From positions 302,762 through 366,761 of the forward strand of contig NZ_JAPHNC010000001.1 in NCBI RefSeq assembly GCF_026241255.1: DNA of 64,000 bases, in the 5' to 3' direction. Under the pieces are notes generated by a model. That model made no database searches. It had not been told where the DNA came from and saw only the letters and a program-made list of their open reading frames with translations. The translations under genes and the position numbers were made by a program. Shown piece after piece: positions 9,567 through 18,587 of this stretch (positions within the stretch are counted from its first letter, which is position 1; each line of letters starts with the position of its first letter). This DNA comes from Helicobacter sp. MIT 21-1697. GTDB taxonomy: Bacteria; Campylobacterota; Campylobacteria; Campylobacterales; Helicobacteraceae.

Positions 9567-10474
9567 AATATATCACCCACATTCAGTCGTTTGCCGCGCA
9601 AATAAATTGCAGCAGTGAGCCTTTCTTTTCCCTCTTGCTGTAATGCACCAATGCATACGCTTCCTTGCTTGCAGCCTATAACAATACCTTGAGTGTCAAT
9701 GTTTAGAATCTCTCCCATTTTGTGTGAATGAGTAGATTCTATAAGGGTAACATCAAAGAGTTTCAGTATGTAACCTTTTGTGCTTTTGATAAAAATATGG
9801 GGCCACTCACAATATGCTAAATATTTATAATACACATTTGTAGCGCAGCTTAAATCTACATAGCCATCAGATTTTTTAATTTTAGTGCAATAGCTTGTAT
9901 CTGCATTGATTTGCTCTAATGGCTCAATCTCTTGTAAATGTGTGAGAACATATAATGCGAGTTTTGACCCTGCATAGCTTAGTTGAGCAGAGAGTTGAGT
10001 GATATTTTGTCGTGTATTTGGCACATAATGTAGTCCTAAAATTGCTCCTTTATCAAGTTCTTCATTCATTTTGATAGCACTTACCCCAAAATAGAGAGGT
10101 TGAGTAAGTATCATTTGTTGAATCGGACTTGCACCGCGCCATAAAGGTAAAATTGAGGCGTGAATATTAATACAGGGTGCAATGTCTAAAAATGCTCTAG
10201 GCAATATTTTTCCATAAGCTACCACGAGTATCATATCAGGTTTTAATGCTTGAATATGGGCAGTAAATGCTTCATCAATCTTGTTAGGTTGTAAAATTTC
10301 TATACCCAAATGGGCGAAACTTTCTTTAGTATGAGGAGCTTTAAGCTCACCTTTGCGCCCAAATGGCTTATCAGGCTGACAGATAAGGGCGAGAATCTTA
10401 AATATATTGCTTTCTATTATAGGTGCAAATATTGCCGATGCAAATGCAGGCGTTCCAGCCAAAATGAGTGTCAT
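9560..10474 (-). CDS. fmt: Methionyl-tRNA formyltransferase
   Basis: 304 residues from MTLILAGTPAFA. The formyl-transfer core is visible as D-M-I-L-V-V-A-Y-G-K-I-L-P (near 83-95) and N-I-H-A-S-I-L-P-L-W-R-G-A-S-P-I-Q (near 104-120). It formylates initiator Met-tRNA using 10-formyl-tetrahydrofolate. A longer frame begins at 10510, but the ATG at 10474 overlaps the proB stop as ATGA and matches the family N-terminus, so I used it. Coupled translation with proB and birA is likely. Confidence 0.95.
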   Translation of the reverse strand: MTLILAGTPAFASAIFAPIIESNIFKILALICQPDKPFGRKGELKAPHTKESFAHLGIEILQPNKIDEAFTAHIQALKPDMILVVAYGKILPRAFLDIAPCINIHASILPLWRGASPIQQMILTQPLYFGVSAIKMNEELDKGAILGLHYVPNTRQNITQLSAQLSYAGSKLALYVLTHLQEIEPLEQINADTSYCTKIKKSDGYVDLSCATNVYYKYLAYCEWPHIFIKSTKGYILKLFDVTLIESTHSHKMGEILNIDTQGIVIGCKQGSVCIGALQQEGKERLTAAIYLRGKRLNVGDILC

Positions 10475-11265
10475 ATAAATGTCTTTATATCTTGAGAATC
10501 TGCGGGACAAAAAAGTGTGCCTGAACTTTGTTTCTTATGCAAAAGAAAGTCTCTTAATACATCAAGTTTGCGTCCGTGGCTTAAAAACATCATACATTTG
10601 CGTTGAAGTAAAAAGTCTGCCGCGATGAGTTTTGTAACAATCCCTCCTGTGGCAAAATCTCCGTGTGGGCTATGAGTTTGCTCTAATGCGCTTGCAGGGA
10701 TAGAATGCACGATAGGGAGGATTTGTGCATCATCGTATTGATGAGGGTTTTTGTCAAAATAGCCATCAATATCGCTTAAAATAATAAGGAGTTTTGCACC
10801 AAAATAATATGTTACATACGCGCCAAGCCTATCATTGTCGCCAAAAACCATTTCATCTGTGGCGATAGTATCATTTTCATTAATGATAGGTAGCACATTA
10901 TGTGCTAAAAGGGTATCAATCGTATCTTTTGCAAAAGCTGTATTTCGGCGAGAATCAAAATCACGCCACACAAGAAGCAATTGTGCAGTAGGAATACCAT
11001 AATCTTTCAATGCCTCACGATAAGATTCCATTAATAAAGGCTGTCCAATACTTGCAAGAGCTTGTTTGTTTTGCAAAGAGTTTCTCTCTATATGGAGTGT
11101 AGTATGTCCGCTTGCTACAGCCCCAGAGCTAACAAGAATGACATCATAACGCACTTTAAGCTCACTGATAATGTGTGCAAGTGCTTTAATTTGCATTTTA
11201 TCAATGATTTTGCCATTGCAGAGATTTGAAGAGCCAATTTTAAGAACTATTCGTGGCTTTTGCAT
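10471..11265 (-). CDS. proB: Glutamate 5-kinase
   Basis: 264 residues of the amino-acid-kinase fold: M-Q-K-P-R-I-V-L-K-I-G-S-S-N-L at the start, V-L-V-S-S-G-A-V-A-S-G near 47-56, I-I-N-E-N-D-T-I near 130, G-D-N-D-R-L-G-A-Y-V near 143, and T-G-G-I-V-T-K near 210. It phosphorylates glutamate in the first step of proline synthesis. The PUA domain found at the C-terminus of E. coli ProB is absent. An ATG at 11280 in frame lacks a ribosome site; GGAG sits 9 bases before the ATG at 11265, which gives the normal N-terminus. Confidence 0.92.
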   Translation of the reverse strand: MQKPRIVLKIGSSNLCNGKIIDKMQIKALAHIISELKVRYDVILVSSGAVASGHTTLHIERNSLQNKQALASIGQPLLMESYREALKDYGIPTAQLLLVWRDFDSRRNTAFAKDTIDTLLAHNVLPIINENDTIATDEMVFGDNDRLGAYVTYYFGAKLLIILSDIDGYFDKNPHQYDDAQILPIVHSIPASALEQTHSPHGDFATGGIVTKLIAADFLLQRKCMMFLSHGRKLDVLRDFLLHKKQSSGTLFCPADSQDIKTFI

Positions 11266-11346
11266 ATTGAGAATCTCCATTATAATTTGTAGTATAAGTG
11301 TAAAAGCAGATTATATCCTTAAGTCGCTTAAAAACACTTCTTTAAA

Positions 11347-13515
11347 TTATAATTTGTATCGTAGTTGTAACGAATAACTTGCTCCAGCTACTTGGTAAAA
11401 ATCATAATAGCGATTGTTGGTAATATTAGCAAAACTTGCAGATATATCAATACCATTTTTAAAATTATAGCCACACTTGGCATTGAGCGTAAATTGAGAT
11501 TCGTAATTACCATAGGTGTCGCTTAAAGCGGGAGTATTAAGATCATCAGCATAAAATGCGGGCGCATAATATGCCCACATTGAAGCATATAATCCATATT
11601 GTGGAAGATAATTAAGTGCGATATTTACCATATGTTTTGGTGTTGCTGCGAGTTGTTTGCCCTCTGTATCTTTTTTTGCATTATTTTTGATAATCGTAGC
11701 AAGGGTGAGGGTATAATTGCTTTCTATATACAAATCACTAAGAATAGGCACTTGTGCGCTTATTTCTACGCCATGAATGCGTCCGCGCCCAGCATTGACA
11801 TTTTGATAAGGATTATTTTCCTTGCCTGTGCCAGAGCGATATATCATATCCCATAGCTCTGTATCATAATAATAGAATTTTCCCTCAAATCCTTTATGTT
11901 GGTATTCTACGCCAATATCAAAGCTCAATGCACTCTCTTGTTTCAAATCGGGATTAATCTTCCAATATGTATTAGAATGTGTGAATTGATACATATCACG
12001 CATAGTTGGCATTCTAAAGCCAGAACCAATGGAGCTTTTAAGTATGATATTTTGCAAAAAGTTTGGAGCATAATTAATGGAGGCTTTAGGACTAAACACA
12101 GAGGATATTGCTCCTTGATTGTTGCGATTTGTTGCAGGATTATTATTATCTAAGAGGTATCCATCAAAGTTTTTCCAATAATCATAACGCATTCCAAGAG
12201 TGCTAGAGAGATGAGGCAACCACTCTGAATCTACGCTCATATAAGCAGAAGCGACAAAGGCTTTCCCGCCATAGCTACGATAGACATCAGTGCGGCTTTT
12301 GTAGTCTTTCCAGTTTGTCATATTGGCATTAAGTTGTGTAAATGTGTAATAACGAAATTGCATTGCGGTGTTTAAAGAATGAATAGAGTTTAAATTGACA
12401 CGATAGAACATATCAAGATAATTACTTGTAGAATCTATATCTTGTGTTGTCCCTGCACCACCATATCTATCGCCTTCTCCTTGTTTTGCATCTTGCCAGA
12501 GGCTAAAAAGATTTAATGTTGAAAAAGCAATTTTAAAATAAGATTCTAAAAAATCGTGTTGATAGGTGAGATTCCCTAATAAATGTGAATATGTCCCCAT
12601 ACCACCAAGTCCAGAGCCCACAAAATAATCTTTGCCATTGATAAGATGAATGTCTTGTCCAGCGCTATCTTTGACAGAGCTTTTAAAATGTCCAAAGGTG
12701 TAGTTGTGATTAGAAAAGCTTATCATACTTGAGAGCATATCAGAATCACTTATATCATATTCTGCCCTCAAACGAATGTCATAAATAGCGTAGTCTCGTC
12801 TGCCACCATCACCAAGAATATGATTTCCTGCTTTATCGGTGGGTATATTGATATTATTTGGTGCTGTTTCAGAGCTTGGAAGTAGAGTAGGGAAACTAGA
12901 ATATCCATCGCTATGTGTAAGTCCTGCGCTAAGCTTTACTCTCAATCTTTTATCTATAAATACATCACCCACACTTGCAAATGCACGAATGAGATTTTTT
13001 TCGGCGGTGTCTTTATACAATTCATTGCCATAGCTAAGTAGAAATTGAGATTGGAATTGTGTAGGCATAGCAGTGATGAAATGAACTACGCCACCAATTG
13101 CTCCAGCACCATAGAGGCTAGAAAGCGCTCCACGAGCTACCTCTACGCGTTCTACATCATAGAGGGAAATTTGATTTAAGATTCTATTCTCTCCCTCTAA
13201 ATCACTTAGAATCACGCCATCAAGCATAAGGAGAGTGCCATAATTAATGCCACGAATTTTCACTTTTGGACGCGGATTAAATCCTACATCATTATCTACA
13301 CGCACACCAGAAAGCTTTTTAATTGTATCAGTGATTTTAGTATTTGGTATATATTGAATGTGTTTGTTATCTACCACACTTACATTGCTCGGGATTTTTT
13401 CCACATCAGTTGCAAGCGTATTGCCTGTAATAATTGATTTATTGAGAGTGTAAGATTGCATTGAATAAGCAAAACCCATACAAAATGCAAGGTTACATAG
13501 GATTTTAAACATCAT
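11347..13515 (-). CDS. TonB-dependent outer-membrane receptor, probably for nickel
   Basis: 722 residues. A signal peptide (about 1-19) is followed by a TonB-box-like K-S-I-I-T-G-N (near 25) and the plug domain. The plug shows I-K-K-L-S-G-V-R-V, R-P-K-V-K-I-R-G, M-L-D-G-V and R-V-E-V-A-R-G-A-L-S-S-L-Y-G-A-G-A-I-G-G-V-V. A 22-strand barrel follows, ending in L-Q-L-R-Y-K-L. Such receptors import metal complexes or siderophores using TonB-ExbBD. Its divergent position to the nikA-E operon and a NikR-type half-site in the shared gap suggest nickel transport, as shown for FrpB4 of H. pylori and NikH of H. mustelae. Substrate is inference; the receptor family is certain. Confidence 0.9.
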   Translation of the reverse strand: MMFKILCNLAFCMGFAYSMQSYTLNKSIITGNTLATDVEKIPSNVSVVDNKHIQYIPNTKITDTIKKLSGVRVDNDVGFNPRPKVKIRGINYGTLLMLDGVILSDLEGENRILNQISLYDVERVEVARGALSSLYGAGAIGGVVHFITAMPTQFQSQFLLSYGNELYKDTAEKNLIRAFASVGDVFIDKRLRVKLSAGLTHSDGYSSFPTLLPSSETAPNNINIPTDKAGNHILGDGGRRDYAIYDIRLRAEYDISDSDMLSSMISFSNHNYTFGHFKSSVKDSAGQDIHLINGKDYFVGSGLGGMGTYSHLLGNLTYQHDFLESYFKIAFSTLNLFSLWQDAKQGEGDRYGGAGTTQDIDSTSNYLDMFYRVNLNSIHSLNTAMQFRYYTFTQLNANMTNWKDYKSRTDVYRSYGGKAFVASAYMSVDSEWLPHLSSTLGMRYDYWKNFDGYLLDNNNPATNRNNQGAISSVFSPKASINYAPNFLQNIILKSSIGSGFRMPTMRDMYQFTHSNTYWKINPDLKQESALSFDIGVEYQHKGFEGKFYYYDTELWDMIYRSGTGKENNPYQNVNAGRGRIHGVEISAQVPILSDLYIESNYTLTLATIIKNNAKKDTEGKQLAATPKHMVNIALNYLPQYGLYASMWAYYAPAFYADDLNTPALSDTYGNYESQFTLNAKCGYNFKNGIDISASFANITNNRYYDFYQVAGASYSLQLRYKL

Positions 13516-13534
13516 TTATCCTTTCATATTTTAA

Positions 13535-13559
13535 TATTATTGTAGCATATAGGCTAATT
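13535..13559. promoter_or_regulatory. Candidate NikR site overlapping the receptor promoter
   Basis: TATTATT at 13535-13541, an 11-base spacer, then GCTAATT at 13553-13559. H. pylori NikR sites are described as TATWATT-N11-AATWATA; the left half fits fully and the right half at four of seven positions. The element overlaps the receptor -10 box, which suits nickel-dependent repression. One strong half-site in AT-rich DNA can arise by chance. Confidence 0.35.
13539..13544 (-). promoter_or_regulatory. Extended -10 promoter of the TonB-dependent receptor
   Basis: On the minus strand the sequence reads TGCTACAAT, an extended -10 (TGn then TACAAT), 24 bases from the receptor ATG. An AAAGGAT ribosome site lies between them. 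Confidence 0.5.
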
Positions 13560-13562
13560 AAA

Positions 13563-13591
13563 TATTACTTAATTAATTTTTTTATGTAATA
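13563..13591. repeat. Inverted repeat TATTAC-N17-GTAATA in the receptor/nikA gap
   Basis: TATTAC (13563-13568) and its exact complement GTAATA (13586-13591) are centred near 13577, just upstream of the nikA -10 box, covering its -35 region. The 29-base span is close to the 28-base dyad of E. coli NikR sites but the half-site differs. It is a candidate operator for nikA; the binding protein is unknown. Confidence 0.4.
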
Positions 13592-13603
13592 AATATGATA
13601 TAC

Positions 13604-13609
13604 TATAAT
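13604..13609 (+). promoter_or_regulatory. -10 box of the nik operon
   Basis: TATAAT lies 59 bases ahead of the nikA ATG. No clear -35 hexamer is seen, which is normal for the Helicobacter housekeeping sigma factor. The leader carries a strong GAGGAG ribosome site 6 bases before the ATG. Confidence 0.55.
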
Positions 13610-13668
13610 ATTTTAGATATTTTGAAGTTATATTTGAAAAGATTAAGGGTATTGAACGAGGAGAAAAT

Positions 13669-15234
13669 ATGCGTGTCATAGTAATAGTTTTTATTTGTAT
13701 AGGTGTATTGTGGGGAAAAAATACATTGATTATGGCAGTGTCTGAAAATATAGGCGCACTGAATCCACAAGGTTATCAAGGTAATGCAATGTTTGCGCAA
13801 AATGCTATTTATGAGGGTTTGGTGCGTGTAGATAAGCAAGGGAAAATTATACCAAGCTTGGCACTTTCGTGGCATATAAGCCAAGATGGTTTAAGTTATG
13901 AATTTACATTGCGTGAGGGAGTGAAGTTTTCAAATGGTGAAACATTTAATGCTGATGCAGTGGTGCTCAATTTTCAATCTATCCTTAAAAATAGAGCAAG
14001 GCATTCGTGGAGTGGCTTGGCTATGGCAATTAAAGACATACAAAAAGTGAGTGAATACAAAGTGCGTCTCCTCCTCAAGCACCCATATAGTCCAACGCTT
14101 AATGAGCTCTCTGTAGCACGTCCTTTTAGATTCTTAGCTCCGAGTGCAATGCCTAAGGACTTAGATTTGATTAAGCACAATCCAAAGCCTATTGGCACAG
14201 GGGCTTATATGTTAAGTGATTCTAAACTTGGCGTGAGCGATACATTACTTAAGAATCCACATTATTGGGATAAAGAGGCTTATAATGGAATTTATTATGA
14301 TGAGGTTATTTTAAAGGTAATTTTTGACCCTAATGCTAAGCTTGCGGCACTTAAATCAAAACAAATAGATATGATTTATGGATATGACCAGATTCCATTA
14401 GAAATATTTAAAAATATGCAAAATGATAAACATTTTAATACTTACCTTAGCCCTTCTATTTATAGCACGAGCCTTGTCATTAATTCTGCTTCGCCCATTC
14501 TTGCTTTGAGCAATGAGAAGTCTTCGCAGAGTTTGCGCAAAATTATTGCGCTTGGCATTGATAAAGCAAAAATTACTCAAGCAGTCTATGGGGGATTACA
14601 AGAGAGGGCAGATATGATTTTTGCACCTACTTTTGTTCATTCACTTGGCTCACATAATGCCCCAAAAATACTTCCCTATAAACCAAAAGAGGCTAAAGGG
14701 GCTATCGCATTACTCTTACAAGATTCTCAAGCTGTCTTATTGCGCCATAGAGGTGTAGAGATACTTTTTAGTGGAGATAATCCAGCCCATAAGATGATGG
14801 CAGAAATTTTACAAAGTGAGTTTAAAACCATTGGTATCAAAGCGCGTTTAAGTGCAAGTGAGCCCACCATTTATCGTAATCGCTTGGTTAAGGGCGCATT
14901 TGATATGGCTTTTAGTGAGACTTGGGGTGCGCCCTATGAGCCTTTGAGTATGCTGTATTCTATGCTCATTCCTAGTCATATTGATTTTGCAGCACAAGCA
15001 GGTTTAAGTCAAAAACCTTATATTGATAAGCTCATTAGAGAACTCATTGCTCTTAATCCTCGCTCTCAAATATTTTATACCACCTTGAGTGAAGTAATAG
15101 CCCTATTGCAAGAGAGTGGTGTGTATATCCCGCTCACTTATCAAAGAAATAAGGCAATCGCCCATAAGAAAATTAAAGGCATTAAAATGGGTGTGGTAAG
15201 CTATGAAGTGCCATTTTGGGAAATGTATGAATAA
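13669..15234 (+). CDS. nikA: Nickel/oligopeptide-type ABC transporter substrate-binding protein
   Basis: 521 residues with a signal peptide (about 1-16, M-R-V-I-V-I-V-F-I-C-I-G-V-L-W-G). The class C (family SBP_bac_5) solute-binding fold follows: Y-E-G-L-V-R, L-A-L-S-W-H-I-S-Q-D-G-L-S-Y-E-F-T-L-R-E-G-V-K-F and P-I-G-T-G-A-Y are the usual family landmarks. Family members bind nickel complexes or peptides in the periplasm. Placement beside urease and the gene set that follows point to nickel, comparable to NikA/NikZ systems. The product would deliver substrate to the NikB/NikC channel. Nickel specificity is inferred from context. Confidence 0.88.
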   Translation: MRVIVIVFICIGVLWGKNTLIMAVSENIGALNPQGYQGNAMFAQNAIYEGLVRVDKQGKIIPSLALSWHISQDGLSYEFTLREGVKFSNGETFNADAVVLNFQSILKNRARHSWSGLAMAIKDIQKVSEYKVRLLLKHPYSPTLNELSVARPFRFLAPSAMPKDLDLIKHNPKPIGTGAYMLSDSKLGVSDTLLKNPHYWDKEAYNGIYYDEVILKVIFDPNAKLAALKSKQIDMIYGYDQIPLEIFKNMQNDKHFNTYLSPSIYSTSLVINSASPILALSNEKSSQSLRKIIALGIDKAKITQAVYGGLQERADMIFAPTFVHSLGSHNAPKILPYKPKEAKGAIALLLQDSQAVLLRHRGVEILFSGDNPAHKMMAEILQSEFKTIGIKARLSASEPTIYRNRLVKGAFDMAFSETWGAPYEPLSMLYSMLIPSHIDFAAQAGLSQKPYIDKLIRELIALNPRSQIFYTTLSEVIALLQESGVYIPLTYQRNKAIAHKKIKGIKMGVVSYEVPFWEMYE

Positions 15235-15247
15235 ACAAAGGTAAGGT

Positions 15248-16213
15248 ATGAAACGTATTATTTTGTATAGAATCTTATCTCTCGTGCCTATTATGCTTAT
15301 AACTTCTTTTGGGGTATTTTGTTTGTTAAGATTGGGTGGGAGCGACCCTGTAATGGCATATATCATTCATTCAAATCTCCCTGCTACTCCCGAACTTATT
15401 ACAGAAATTACACATAGTTTTGGACTTGATAAACCACTTTTGGAGCAATATTTTACTTGGCTGTGCAATGCGCTAAGGCTTGATTTTGGTATTTCTTATA
15501 TGAATGGGCGAAGCGTAAGTGCGGATTTTTTATATTTTTTGCCCAATACCCTCATACTTGTGGCTTGTGGCTTTGGATTAACTTTTTTGTGTTCTGTGCC
15601 GCTTGGGATTATAAGTGTGTATTATCATAATAAATTACCTGATTTTTTGATTAGATTTTTTTGTTTTGTGGGTGTGAGTATGCCAAATTTTTGGCTCGCA
15701 TTTTTGCTTATTTTGGTTTTTAGTGTATATCTTAACTGGTTACCCGCAGTTGGTATGGAGGGCGTGCAGAGCTTTATTTTGCCAAGTATAAGCATTGCGC
15801 TGATGTCTATATGTATTAATGCGCGACTTATCCGAGCAAATATGCTTGAAGTGCAAAAAGAGAGGCATATTATTTATGCAAAAATGCGTGGTGTTAATGG
15901 GTGGAGACTTCATATAAAACATATTTTTTATAATGCTTTTCTCCCTATTCTTACAGCAATGGGTATGCACATTGGTGAGCTCCTTGGTGGTGCGCTTGTG
16001 ATAGAGAGTGTATTTGCATTACCCGGCATTGGGCTTTATAGTATTCAAGGTATTGCAAATCACGATTACCCTGTGATTGAATGTTTTATTGTGGTATTAA
16101 GTTTTTGTTTTGTGCTTTGTAATGGCGTAGTAGATGTTTTCTATGGATTGCTTGACCCGCGCATACGCAAGCAAATGGAAAACACACAAAATGCATCAAA
16201 AGAGGGGATATGA
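15248..16213 (+). CDS. nikB: Nickel ABC transporter permease NikB
   Basis: 321 residues of the DppB/NikB family: an N-terminal helix, a periplasmic part (S-F-G-L-D-K-P-L-L-E-Q-Y-F-T-W-L near 57-72), then five more helices. The cytoplasmic coupling loop reads R-A-N-M-L-E-V-Q-K-E-R-H-I-I-Y-A-K-M-R-G (near 199-218), and the C-terminal G-G-A-L-V-I-E-S-V-F-A-L-P-G-I-G follows. It forms half of the membrane channel. The stop overlaps the next start as ATGA. Confidence 0.92.
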   Translation: MKRIILYRILSLVPIMLITSFGVFCLLRLGGSDPVMAYIIHSNLPATPELITEITHSFGLDKPLLEQYFTWLCNALRLDFGISYMNGRSVSADFLYFLPNTLILVACGFGLTFLCSVPLGIISVYYHNKLPDFLIRFFCFVGVSMPNFWLAFLLILVFSVYLNWLPAVGMEGVQSFILPSISIALMSICINARLIRANMLEVQKERHIIYAKMRGVNGWRLHIKHIFYNAFLPILTAMGMHIGELLGGALVIESVFALPGIGLYSIQGIANHDYPVIECFIVVLSFCFVLCNGVVDVFYGLLDPRIRKQMENTQNASKEGI

Positions 16214-17880
16214 ATAATACTATTAAGATGAGTTGGTGGGGCAAAGGTGCATTTGTAGGTGTTGGGATTCTTATGCTCTTGGCTCTTTTTACTCCATTTC
16301 TTGCTCCATATACCCCAGATATGCAGGATTTGGAATATCGGTTTGCACCTATAAGTGTGCAACATTGGCTTGGCACAGATTATTTAGGGAGGGATATATT
16401 TTCCCGACTTTTATATGGTGCAAGACTTTCGCTTGGTTGTGCATTTGTTATTTTAGGTTGGATTGTGCTGTTGGGCATAAGTGTAGGTGGGTTATGTGGC
16501 TTTATTGGTGGGCGCATTGATACTCTATGTATGCGTGTGTGTGATGTATTCTTGAGTGTGCCAACTATTGCTCTGTCATTGTTTTTGATAGGTATTTTAG
16601 GTGCTGGATTAGAAAATGTGATAATTGCCATTGTGCTTACACATTGGGCTTGGTATGCAAGAATTGTGCGTAGCATTGTATTTAGTCTCAAAAATAAAGA
16701 ATATGTCTTGCTCTCCTATACCTTTGGCACAAGTGGGTGGCAGAGATTTAGGCGACATATTCTCACTCCTATCCTCTGTCAATGTGTGGTGCTTGCAAGT
16801 ATGGATATAGGGCATATTATGCTTCATATTGCTGGATTGTCATTTTTAGGACTTGGTGTGCAACCACCTACGCCTGAATGGGGCATTATGCTTAGTGAAG
16901 CTAAAGATTATATGTGGGATTACCCCTCGCTTATTATTTATCCGGGAATAGCACTTTTTATCAGCGTGGCTTTATGTAATTTATTAGGTGAAGCATTAAG
17001 AGATTATTTTGGTGTGCAAAATAGCCTTGATGACCAATCAAGTGAAGAATCTAAACATATAAAAGATACCAAAATACATCTTGATTCTAAGATAACCCCT
17101 CTTACTCAAGCACAAATTTTGCACATTCACGATTTAAGTATTTGCCTAGATTCTCATCATCTTGTCTCTCATCTTAATGTATCTATGAAACGCGGTGAAT
17201 GTGTGGCATTACTTGGCAAAAGCGGAAGTGGAAAGTCTATAAGTGCCCTTGCTTTGCAAGGATTCCTTGCTTCTAATTTAAGCCAGATAAGTGGTAAGAT
17301 TATGCTTGATGATAAAGTGATTAATCCTGCACTTTATCGCTCGCTTGCTTTTTCTTGCATTATGCAGAATCCACGCACTTGTTTTAATCCACTTTTAAGT
17401 ATCGCTCATCATTTTAAAGAAACACTTAAATCTCTTCATAAGCCTTATAATCAAACCTTTGTCGCACAATGTGTTAGAGAATCTGGATTAGATGAGCAAG
17501 TGCTTACTATGTATCCATTTGAATTAAGCGGCGGTATGTTGCAACGCGTAATGATAGCCTTAGCATTGCTCACCCAAGCTCCATTCATCATCGCTGATGA
17601 ACCAAGTAGCGATTTGGATAGAGATATAGCATTTGAGATTCTTCAAACCTTGCGTAGGTTACAACAACAGCGAGGACTTGGTATTTTGCTTATCACACAC
17701 GATTTGGAAGTAGTTGCCTATATGGCTCAATATGTGTATGTAATGGATAAAGGCAAGGTTATAGAAGAAGTTTCTCTTAGCAAAGATTTTTGTTCTTATG
17801 TGCCTAAGAGCGCGACTCTAAAGCACTTAAAAGATATATGTGAGAGTAATTTGCTCACAAAGGAAAGTGCGCTATGTTAA
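16210..17880 (+). CDS. Fused nickel transporter permease and ATPase (NikC-NikD)
   Basis: 556 residues joining two proteins that are usually separate. Residues about 1-275 are a DppC/NikC-type permease, with six hydrophobic segments and H-W-L-G-T-D-Y-L-G-R-D near 53-63. The coupling motif region R-S-I-V-F-S-L-K-N-K-E-Y-V lies near 157, and S-F-L-G-L-G-V-Q-P-P-T-P-E-W-G near 213-227. A polar linker (about 276-300) leads into an ABC ATPase. The ATPase shows Walker A G-K-S-G-S-G-K-S near 335, Q-loop M-Q-N-P near 382, signature L-S-G-G-M near 440, Walker B I-I-A-D-E-P near 460 and H-loop T-H-D near 496. All catalytic motifs are intact and no stop interrupts the join, so it should be functional. 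It overlaps nikB by 4 bases and nikE by 7. Confidence 0.92.
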   Translation: MNNTIKMSWWGKGAFVGVGILMLLALFTPFLAPYTPDMQDLEYRFAPISVQHWLGTDYLGRDIFSRLLYGARLSLGCAFVILGWIVLLGISVGGLCGFIGGRIDTLCMRVCDVFLSVPTIALSLFLIGILGAGLENVIIAIVLTHWAWYARIVRSIVFSLKNKEYVLLSYTFGTSGWQRFRRHILTPILCQCVVLASMDIGHIMLHIAGLSFLGLGVQPPTPEWGIMLSEAKDYMWDYPSLIIYPGIALFISVALCNLLGEALRDYFGVQNSLDDQSSEESKHIKDTKIHLDSKITPLTQAQILHIHDLSICLDSHHLVSHLNVSMKRGECVALLGKSGSGKSISALALQGFLASNLSQISGKIMLDDKVINPALYRSLAFSCIMQNPRTCFNPLLSIAHHFKETLKSLHKPYNQTFVAQCVRESGLDEQVLTMYPFELSGGMLQRVMIALALLTQAPFIIADEPSSDLDRDIAFEILQTLRRLQQQRGLGILLITHDLEVVAYMAQYVYVMDKGKVIEEVSLSKDFCSYVPKSATLKHLKDICESNLLTKESALC

Positions 17881-18587
17881 GGCTCTGTAATGTATCATAT
17901 CAATATAAATCATACAGATTCTTTAGCACGACACAAAAAGCAGTGCTCAAGCATATCTCTTTGAATCTTTGTGCGGGAGAGAGTCTTGCAATAATGGGGG
18001 CAAGTGGTTGTGGTAAAAGCACATTGGCACAAATTGCTTGTGGATTACTCACTCCAACGCGTGATGAATTAGGGCAAGTGGGCAAGGTATATGTAAATGA
18101 ACAATTACTTAACCTTAATTCACTTCGTGCAAGACGTTTATTTTATGCACAAGTGCAGATTCTCTTTCAAGATGCCATAGGTTCGCTTAATCCGCGTTTG
18201 AATTGTTTTGAGAATCTTATTGAGCCACTTTTGTATTTGCGTGGCATAGCCTATAAAGATTGTTTAAAATATATTGAGCCATTGCTTGAGCGTGTGGGAT
18301 TACATACAGAGATTTTGGACAAAAATGTAGCAATGATTTCAGGAGGTGAAGCACAAAGAATCTGCCTTATACGCGCTTTGCTCGTTAATCCAAAACTCCT
18401 TATCCTTGATGAGAGCACTTCGGGACTTGATTATGAGCTATGTTTGGAGGTTATTGCATTTCTTAAAGCTTGGCAAAAACAACACAAAAGTGCTATTTTG
18501 CTTATCACACACGATAAGCATATCGCTCAAAAATTATGCGAGAATCTCAAATATATAAAAAATGGAGCATTATGTGATTTAGCTTAA
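17874..18587 (+). CDS. nikE: Nickel ABC transporter ATPase NikE
   Basis: 237 residues. Walker A is M-G-A-S-G-C-G-K-S-T (near 38-47), the Q-loop F-Q-D lies near 99, the signature I-S-G-G-E-A-Q-R near 157-164, Walker B L-L-I-L-D-E-S-T near 175-182, and H-loop I-T-H-D near 208. It is the second nucleotide-binding subunit, pairing with the ATPase half of the fused NikC-NikD product. It starts inside the end of the preceding gene. Its own last 9 bases overlap the last codons of ureH on the opposite strand, leaving no room for a terminator between the operons. Confidence 0.92.
   Translation: MLRLCNVSYQYKSYRFFSTTQKAVLKHISLNLCAGESLAIMGASGCGKSTLAQIACGLLTPTRDELGQVGKVYVNEQLLNLNSLRARRLFYAQVQILFQDAIGSLNPRLNCFENLIEPLLYLRGIAYKDCLKYIEPLLERVGLHTEILDKNVAMISGGEAQRICLIRALLVNPKLLILDESTSGLDYELCLEVIAFLKAWQKQHKSAILLITHDKHIAQKLCENLKYIKNGALCDLA

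Noticed and set aside
16210..17880. NikC-NikD fusion as a frameshift artefact
   Set aside because: The frame is open through the linker with sensible polar codons and no need for any correction; both halves are complete.
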